DNA from: CAYNFT01 sp964396535 | GTDB lineage: Bacteria; Chloroflexota; Dehalococcoidia; Dehalococcoidales; UBA2162 | Assembly: GCA_964396535.1 (NCBI GenBank) | Contig: CAYNFT010000032.1 | Location: 1-19,853, forward strand | Direction: 5' to 3' | Length of the DNA stretch: 19,853 nucleotides | Shown: piece after piece, positions 14,704-19,853 of the stretch | Layout of the letters: each line of letters opens with the position of its first letter | Position numbering within the stretch: position 1 is the first letter of the stretch | Position numbers and translations under genes: made by a program | Notes under the pieces: generated by a model | What the model saw: the letters and a program-made list of their open reading frames with translations, nothing else | The model's database searches: none | Told to the model about the DNA's origin: nothing

Positions 14704-15753
14704 TTGGAGTTACGAGCTTATATTTTACGCAGGTTATTGCTTCTCATTCCCGTTCTTTTCGGTGTGACCATCCTTATATTTGCGCTATTGCAGCTTTTCG
14801 ACCCCGTGGAAAGGGCTGCTCTTTATGTAAGAGATGCACGACAGTTTGGTAATATACCTGCAATAATAGAACAGTACGGTCTGGACCAACCGGTTTGGGT
14901 TCAGTTCGGTCACTGGATTAATGAGGTTTTTCACGGTAATCTGGGCTGGTCTAAAGTGGTATCCCTGCCGGTTACTAAAGCCATGGTGAATTTTCTCCCC
15001 GCCACGATAGAGTTGGCTTTATTTGCCACTCCTCTAATAATATTCGGTGGCATTTTCCTCGGGACCAAAGCGGCAGCACACAAAGACAGACCAGTTGACC
15101 ATGCCACTCGGGTGGGTGCGATAATAGGCTGGTCACTTCCCACATTCTGGCTCGGATTAATATTACTTATGGTTTTCTATGGATACTTTAGAGGCCTCCT
15201 CCCCCCTGAACGGTTAAGTACAGAGATGAGTATTCTAATACACTCCGAGCAGTTCACCCGATTTACCAGAATCAATACCCTTGATGCAATCTTAAATGGC
15301 AACGGAAGAGTTCTGCTGGATGCCCTGAGGCATCTAATCCTGCCCATAACAACCCTGACAGTGGTTAATGTAGCCTTTATCATGCGGCTTATGCGTTCGA
15401 GTATGCTGGAAGCGCTGGGCAAAGGTTACATACTTACTGCCAGAGCTAAAGGACTCAGCGAAAATGTGGTAGTAAATAAACACGCCAGGAGAAATGCTTT
15501 AATTCCAGTACTGACTATCAGCGGATATATATTCGCTGCCATAGTTAACGGAGTGGTGGTAACTGAAACCATTTTCAATTATAAGGGACTTGGGTGGTTT
15601 GCCTGGCAATCAGCCGTGAACCTAGATGTACCCTCCGTGCTTGCTTTTGCTCTCTTTAACGGCGTTCTATTTGTCATTACAAACCTGGTGGTTGATTTGC
15701 TGTATGCCCGCATTGACCCAAGGATACGATTGGGAGGGGCACAGGTAACATGA
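14704..15753 (+). CDS. dppB: ABC transporter permease, DppB/OppB type
   Basis: Inner-membrane channel subunit of 349 residues. It opens with the family start YILRRLLLLIPVLFGVTILIF and has about six membrane segments (near 9-30, 98-118, 135-157, 210-230, 275-295 and 315-335). The cytoplasmic EAA loop that contacts the ATPase reads ARAKGLSENVVVNKHARRNA (about 245-264). The TTG start at 14704 has only a weak GAGAG ribosome site, but matches the usual N-terminus. Its stop overlaps the start of the second permease (ATGA), so the two are translationally coupled. The symbol reflects family; the true substrate may not be dipeptides. Confidence 0.92.
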   Translation: MELRAYILRRLLLLIPVLFGVTILIFALLQLFDPVERAALYVRDARQFGNIPAIIEQYGLDQPVWVQFGHWINEVFHGNLGWSKVVSLPVTKAMVNFLPATIELALFATPLIIFGGIFLGTKAAAHKDRPVDHATRVGAIIGWSLPTFWLGLILLMVFYGYFRGLLPPERLSTEMSILIHSEQFTRFTRINTLDAILNGNGRVLLDALRHLILPITTLTVVNVAFIMRLMRSSMLEALGKGYILTARAKGLSENVVVNKHARRNALIPVLTISGYIFAAIVNGVVVTETIFNYKGLGWFAWQSAVNLDVPSVLAFALFNGVLFVITNLVVDLLYARIDPRIRLGGAQVT

Positions 15754-16637
15754 CAGGTCTAAAATACCTCCTTTATCAACTGAGAAGAAACCCGTTGTCG
15801 ATAATCGGCATCACCATTCTTCTCACATTTGTAGTCATTGCTATATTGGCCCCCGTAATTGCACCACCACTAGAGGGCCAACGGGATATATACCAGATAC
15901 CGAGGAGTGGCTATTCTCCAACTCCTAATCCACCTAACGAGGAACACATATTCGGTACTACCGAGGGGCAGTATGATATTTTTTATGGCGTTATCTGGGG
16001 GACACGGTCAGCCTTCAAGGTTGGGTTGATTGTGGTGGGGTCAGTATTGGTGATAGGTGTCACGCTTGGTAGTATTGCCGGATATTTTGGCGGCATAATT
16101 GACGAAGTTATTATGCGTATCACCGATATATTCCTGGCTTTTCCAGCTTTGATACTGGCTATGGCAATCACGGTTGCTCTTGGTCCGAGTCTTACCAGTG
16201 TAATGTATGCCCTCATTATTGTGTCGTGGCCATCGTATACGCGTCTTATCAGGGGCGATATACTTGCGGTGAGAGAGGAAGATTATGTGGAAGCTACCAG
16301 GGGAATCGGCAGTTCACACGCCAGGATAATCACCCGGCACATATTACCAAACGCTATATATCCCACTTTAATTATGGCTTCCCTGGATATTGGTGCCGTG
16401 GTTCTATCGGCAGCTGCTCTTAGTTTTCTTGGTCTCGGAGCGCCTGAGGGGTACGCTGACTGGGGACAGATGGTACAGTTTGCTAGAAACTGGATTGTAG
16501 GACCTCCCGGCAATCCGCTGGCCTACTGGTACACAGTCACCATTCCCGGTTTATTCATACTTTTCTTCGTTTTAGGGTGGAATCTTCTTGGTGATGCATT
16601 CCGTGACATACTGGATCCCCGTCTAGGAAAAAGTTAA
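15750..16637 (+). CDS. dppC: ABC transporter permease, DppC/OppC type
   Basis: The second channel subunit, 295 residues, partner of the preceding permease. It has the N-terminal OppC segment (YQLRRNPLSIIGITILLTFV), a periplasmic stretch with GTTEGQYDIF replacing the usual GTDxxGRD motif, and five further membrane segments. The EAA loop reads EATRGIGSSHARIITRHILP (about 181-200). ATG at 15750 overlaps the upstream TGA, and TAA is one base before the next ATG, so the operon is very compact. Confidence 0.92.
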   Translation: MTGLKYLLYQLRRNPLSIIGITILLTFVVIAILAPVIAPPLEGQRDIYQIPRSGYSPTPNPPNEEHIFGTTEGQYDIFYGVIWGTRSAFKVGLIVVGSVLVIGVTLGSIAGYFGGIIDEVIMRITDIFLAFPALILAMAITVALGPSLTSVMYALIIVSWPSYTRLIRGDILAVREEDYVEATRGIGSSHARIITRHILPNAIYPTLIMASLDIGAVVLSAAALSFLGLGAPEGYADWGQMVQFARNWIVGPPGNPLAYWYTVTIPGLFILFFVLGWNLLGDAFRDILDPRLGKS

Positions 16638-16638
16638 T

Positions 16639-17793
16639 ATGGATGAATTATTATCAATCAAAGACCTGATAGTGCGGTTCTATACATATGATGGAATCGT
16701 AACGGCAGTAAACAATGTTAGCCTTAATATCGGGAGAAGGGAAACATTTGGACTGGTTGGAGAAACCGGTTGTGGGAAGACGGTAACAGCTTTATCAGTG
16801 CTTCGTTTGGTACCACCTCCAGGGCGCATAGTGCAGGGCAGTATCCATTTCCAGAGTGATGGCGGTAAACCGGTTGATTTATTGAGTATCGATGAGGATG
16901 AAATCCGGTCAATGCGTGGGAGTAAGATATCAATGATTTTTCAGGAACCAAGCTCCGCGCTAGACCCTGTATATACTATCGGGGACCAGATTTCAGAACC
17001 CATACTTCTTCACTTTCGATCCGAACTGGTCGAGAGAATACTGGATACAATCGATAAACCGGTAATTAAAGGCAATTACCTTGTGAGAACATTAGCACCA
17101 GTAACTCATTTAGCAGAAAGAGCTATTTACAGGAGGATGTTCCGAAACCCCGAGACACGGCTACCCGATGTGATTACCCGTATTCCTGTTGTCCGTAATT
17201 TGCTCTGGCGCACCAACCGCGAAGCGACCACAATGGCAACCAATCTTCTTAAGGATGTCGAAATACCGGACGCTGATAGAGTAGTTCGACAGTATCCACA
17301 CGAGTTGAGCGGAGGTATGAAACAGCGTTCGGTTATAGCCATGGCCCTAGCCTGCAATCCCAAGTTACTCATAGCTGACGAGCCAACGACTGCTCTGGAT
17401 GTGACCATTCAGGCACAAATTTTAGACCTTCTTCGCAAGTTGAAAGAAGAGCACGACGCCTCAATTCTATATATTACCCACGATCTGGGGGTTGCCGCCG
17501 AGATATGCGATAGAATCGGAGTTATGTACACCGGTCGTATTTGTGAAGAAGCAGAAGTAGGTGAATTATATGAGAATCCGTTGCATCCGTATACACAGGC
17601 TTTACTGGCCGCAGTGCCAAAACCGGGCGAAAAGCCTCATTCTATTGTTGGCACGGTGCCTGACCTCCTTGATTTGCCGGAAGGATGTGGGTTCCACCCC
17701 CGCTGCAGTAAATGTGAAAATATATGTCGGGAACAGATTCCAGATATGAAGGAGGTATCACCGGGACATTTTGTAGCCTGTCATATGTGCTAA
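16639..17793 (+). CDS. dppD: ABC transporter ATP-binding protein, DppD/OppD type
   Basis: One of two ATPases that drive import, at the cytoplasmic face. Of 384 residues: Walker A GETGCGKT (41-48), Q-loop Q102, signature LSGGM (223-227), Walker B LLIADEP (243-249), H-loop H281 and the C-terminal oligopeptide-HPY region (NPLHPYTQ 313-320). Cysteines C350, C356, C363 and C381 match the cluster that binds [4Fe-4S] in some DppD proteins; C359 and C384 are additional. The stretch between Q-loop and signature is about 120 residues, roughly 60 more than I expect, including a basic segment (RAIYRRMFRNPETRLPDVI). Start ATG is one base after the dppC stop; no strong ribosome site, so probably coupled. 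Confidence 0.92.
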   Translation: MDELLSIKDLIVRFYTYDGIVTAVNNVSLNIGRRETFGLVGETGCGKTVTALSVLRLVPPPGRIVQGSIHFQSDGGKPVDLLSIDEDEIRSMRGSKISMIFQEPSSALDPVYTIGDQISEPILLHFRSELVERILDTIDKPVIKGNYLVRTLAPVTHLAERAIYRRMFRNPETRLPDVITRIPVVRNLLWRTNREATTMATNLLKDVEIPDADRVVRQYPHELSGGMKQRSVIAMALACNPKLLIADEPTTALDVTIQAQILDLLRKLKEEHDASILYITHDLGVAAEICDRIGVMYTGRICEEAEVGELYENPLHPYTQALLAAVPKPGEKPHSIVGTVPDLLDLPEGCGFHPRCSKCENICREQIPDMKEVSPGHFVACHMC

Positions 17794-17803
17794 GGAGCGA
17801 CCG

Positions 17804-18853
17804 TTGGAAGCACTTGTTGAAACGAGAAATTTAAAGACATACTTCCCTATCTTGCGAGGGTTTTTCAGGAGACCAGTTGGTGCCGTGAAAGCCGTTGATA
17901 GTGTCACCGTGGGTATCAAGAAAGGGGAATGGATGGGTCTTGTAGGTGAATCCGGGTGTGGCAAGACGACACTGGGAAAAACTATCCTTCGTTTCCACAA
18001 GCCTGTGTCAGGCCACATTTATTTTGATGTCCCGGGTGATGTTAAGAATCGAATTGACGAGTTGGAAATATCAGAAACAAAATCCGGCAGATTGCAAACT
18101 CTAGTCAGTGAATATGACATAGCAACTTATAAGCACAAAAGACTAAAAGCGATAAGAAGAAGGATGCAGCTTGTTCATCAGGACCCTTATACATCACTCA
18201 ATCCCAGAATGAGGATTGGGAACATCATAGGTGAACCTATAGCTGTGCACAATCTGCTAAGGGGTAGTGAGGCTAAACAGCGAGTGATTGAACTGCTCAG
18301 AATGGTGGGGCTTACTGAAGAGCATTTTAAGCGATACCCACACCAGTTTAGCGGTGGGCAGAGGCAGCGCATCGCAATCGCAAGGGCGTTAGCAACAGAC
18401 CCGGATTTCATTATCTTTGACGAGCCGACATCAGCCCTGGATGTATCTGTACAGGCACAAATACTGGACCTGTTAAAACAGTTAATAAGTGAGCAGGGTT
18501 TAACCTATTTATATATTACCCATGATCTGAGTGTTGCGGAGAGTGTTTGCGATACCATTACGGTAATGTATCTTGGCAAGATAGTAGAGGTTGGAAGCGC
18601 TGAGGAAATTTTTCGTGCTCCAATGCACCCCTATTCGCAAGCTCTGGTAATGGCAACCCCGATACCTGACCCAAAAAGGAAACGGGGTAGGATAGTCCTC
18701 AAGGGCGAAGTCCCCAGCCCGGTGAATCCACCGTCCGCCTGTAGGTTCCACCCGAGGTGTCCGAGGGCGACCGAAGAATGCAGAAACGAAGAGCCTTTGC
18801 TGGAGAACCGGGGGAATGGGCATCTGGTAGCCTGCTGGCATCAATTAAATTGA
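17804..18853 (+). CDS. dppF: ABC transporter ATP-binding protein, DppF/OppF type
   Basis: The partner ATPase, 349 residues: Walker A GESGCGKT (48-55), Q-loop Q126, signature FSGGQ (182-186), Walker B FIIFDEP (202-208), H240 and HPY region (MHPYSQ 274-279). Cysteines C313, C319, C326 and C344 again fit an iron-sulfur site. About 40 extra residues lie between Walker A and Q-loop (roughly 76-115, ELEISETKSGRLQTLVSEYD). Start is TTG 17804, supported by AAGGAG (17792-17797), which overlaps the dppD stop codon. Last gene of the operon, followed by a terminator. Confidence 0.92.
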   Translation: MEALVETRNLKTYFPILRGFFRRPVGAVKAVDSVTVGIKKGEWMGLVGESGCGKTTLGKTILRFHKPVSGHIYFDVPGDVKNRIDELEISETKSGRLQTLVSEYDIATYKHKRLKAIRRRMQLVHQDPYTSLNPRMRIGNIIGEPIAVHNLLRGSEAKQRVIELLRMVGLTEEHFKRYPHQFSGGQRQRIAIARALATDPDFIIFDEPTSALDVSVQAQILDLLKQLISEQGLTYLYITHDLSVAESVCDTITVMYLGKIVEVGSAEEIFRAPMHPYSQALVMATPIPDPKRKRGRIVLKGEVPSPVNPPSACRFHPRCPRATEECRNEEPLLENRGNGHLVACWHQLN

Positions 18854-18889
18854 TCAGTCTGAACGATAGCGGTATATTAAATTATAATG

Positions 18890-18926
18890 GGTAGCTAGTT
18901 TCTCTAAACTGGCTACCTGTTTCTTT
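18890..18926 (+). terminator. Rho-independent terminator of the ABC importer operon
   Basis: A 12-bp stem, GGTAGCTAGTTT (18890-18901) with AAACTGGCTACC (18906-18917), contains one T-G pair and closes on the loop CTCT. TGTTTCTTT follows. It lies 37 bases after the dppF stop. Confidence 0.85.
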
Positions 18927-18968
18927 GACGAAATCCCTACTTTAGTCGTATTGCTGACCCCCTTGAAA

Positions 18969-18993
18969 TGAGACAAATTTGCATTTTGTCACA
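18969..18993. repeat. Imperfect inverted repeat between terminator and IS
   Basis: TGAGACAAA (18969-18977) and TTTGTCACA (18985-18993) match at 8 of 9 positions around a seven-base spacer. It could be an operator-like site or an old IS end. No gene is attached to it. Confidence 0.3.
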
Positions 18994-19063
18994 TGCGTAT
19001 AACATGGGAGCCTGTCGAAAAACCCCCTGCTAAAGTCGGATAATAGCCTCATCTGCCCGCTTT

Positions 19064-19088
19064 CTGAGGTATAATTAGGTAACCTCAG
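19064..19088 (+). promoter_or_regulatory. Hairpin with TATAAT in its loop region, ahead of transposase
   Basis: CTGAGGT (19064-19070) and ACCTCAG (19082-19088) form a 7-bp stem. A perfect -10 hexamer TATAAT spans 19070-19075, without a good -35. The ribosome site AGGAAGG (19091-19097) is two bases beyond the stem. Such hairpins in IS elements can limit translation of read-through mRNA; the role here is inferred. Confidence 0.45.
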
Positions 19089-19107
19089 TTAGGAAGGCCA
19101 GAAATCA

Positions 19108-19853
19108 ATGAACGCTAGATACCGTCCCTATAATCAAGGAGAAGGCTATTTCACCCTCATCGACCCCGAAGATATCAAGAAACATAATCCTCTTTTAACG
19201 GCAATCGATTCCTTCGTTGAAGAGCAGATCTCTTTGCAGCCGTTTTCTCAGAGTGCCAGGAACGAGCTCGAAGGAGCTCTAGCGGTGCATCCCCGGATGA
19301 TGCTGAAGGTCATCTTCTACTCGTATGCCCGGGGTGTTTACTCTTCCAGAGAGATGGAAGACCTGATGCGATGGGACCCCAACTATATCTATCTCAGTGC
19401 TAATCAGAGAGTCGACCACAGTACCATCTGTAACTTCATCCTGAAATACGGCGATGAAATTAAGGCGGTCTTCTCCCGACTGGTGTACGTGATGGCTAAG
19501 ATGGGCTACATCACCATGGATTTTGTGGCCATAGATGGAACGAAGATAAAGGCTGATGCCGGGATGAAGTTCACCGGTAATGTCGGAGAGTTTCGGCAGA
19601 AGCGGGACAGGATTGAAAAGAAGATAGAAAAGATAATGCAGCACACCACGAATGAAGCAGTAAAGGGAAAAGCTCACCGTGATAAAAAGCTGGACGCCTT
19701 AAAGAAGGAGAAGACCAAGATAGAAGCCTTTCTTACCGAGGTAGAGCAGGAAGGGACTCTTCCCAAGGGAAAGGTAAACCTGACTGATAGGGACTCCCGC
19801 ATGGTCAAGGATAAGGACAGCAAATATATGGGCTACAATTGCCAGATAGCGGT
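19108..19853 (+). CDS. IS1182-family transposase (partial, 3' end beyond window)
   Basis: DDE transposase that cuts and joins the IS ends. 248 codons are present from ATG 19108, with AGGAAGG ten bases upstream. The N-terminal InsH/DUF772-type domain is at about 25-120 (FSQSARNELEGALAVHPRMM, then GVYSSREMEDLMRWD). The first catalytic aspartate is D143, in VAIDGTKIKADA. A charged, probably coiled-coil insert follows (KRDRIEKKIEKIMQH). The second Asp and the Glu are beyond the edge. No frameshift is seen in the visible part, so the copy may be intact. Confidence 0.93.
   Translation, partial: MNARYRPYNQGEGYFTLIDPEDIKKHNPLLTAIDSFVEEQISLQPFSQSARNELEGALAVHPRMMLKVIFYSYARGVYSSREMEDLMRWDPNYIYLSANQRVDHSTICNFILKYGDEIKAVFSRLVYVMAKMGYITMDFVAIDGTKIKADAGMKFTGNVGEFRQKRDRIEKKIEKIMQHTTNEAVKGKAHRDKKLDALKKEKTKIEAFLTEVEQEGTLPKGKVNLTDRDSRMVKDKDSKYMGYNCQIA

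Larger units (their letters stand above)
19008..19853 (+). mobile_element. IS1182-family insertion sequence, left part
   Basis: The transposase reading frame and a terminal sequence GAGCCTGTCGAAAAACCCCC beginning at about 19008 mark the left end. The right end and any target duplication are beyond the window. The boundary is estimated from the typical GAGCCTGT-type terminus and from a 16 of 20 match at 3258-3277. Confidence 0.7.

Overview
The window looks like a chromosomal segment of an uncultured Chloroflexota bacterium, most likely class Dehalococcoidia. This is an inference from moderate GC, frequent TTG starts, the dprA-topA overlap, many LxxAC lipoproteins, a 46-residue DUF5679-type zinc ribbon and an integrase of a style I associate with that class. 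No rRNA or marker gene is present to prove it.

Layout. Positions 1-3214 (minus strand): dprA overlapping topA, which runs off the left edge. 3258-3904: an IS1182-like solo end, a candidate leaderless promoter and a small membrane-anchored protein of unknown function. 3990-5495 (minus): two tRNA-Ser genes (GGA, CGA) bracketing a lipoprotein and a HEAT-like protein. 5509-6893 (minus): a decayed mobile-element segment, with a tyrosine integrase that has lost its N-terminal frame and its first catalytic arginine box, and a small orphan ORF upstream. 7168-11355 (minus): a cytoplasmic-type molybdopterin/tungstopterin oxidoreductase preceded by a UGSC-family gene interrupted by an in-frame UGA. 11796-12176 (minus): a VOC-family protein. 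12620-18853 (plus): a zinc ribbon, then a complete oligopeptide/dipeptide-type ABC importer (binding lipoprotein, two permeases, two ATPases) ended by a strong intrinsic terminator. 19008-end: left part of an IS1182-family insertion sequence.

The main discovery candidate is the gene at 9592-11355. A standard gene caller would report two hypothetical proteins (94 and 471 residues). They lie in one frame, separated only by a UGA at 11071-11073, and the UGA falls at the position of selenocysteine in UGSC-family selenoproteins. A small hairpin with a G-rich apical loop lies 20 bases after it, as expected of a bacterial SECIS. The product would be a 587-residue selenoprotein. Unusually, the motif is U-S-G-A, without the partner cysteine of U-G-S-C. 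The gene sits head to tail with the Mo/W enzyme and near the ABC importer, so a joint uptake and redox or catabolic role is possible; this is inference. No Sec machinery (selA, selB, selC, selD) lies in the window.
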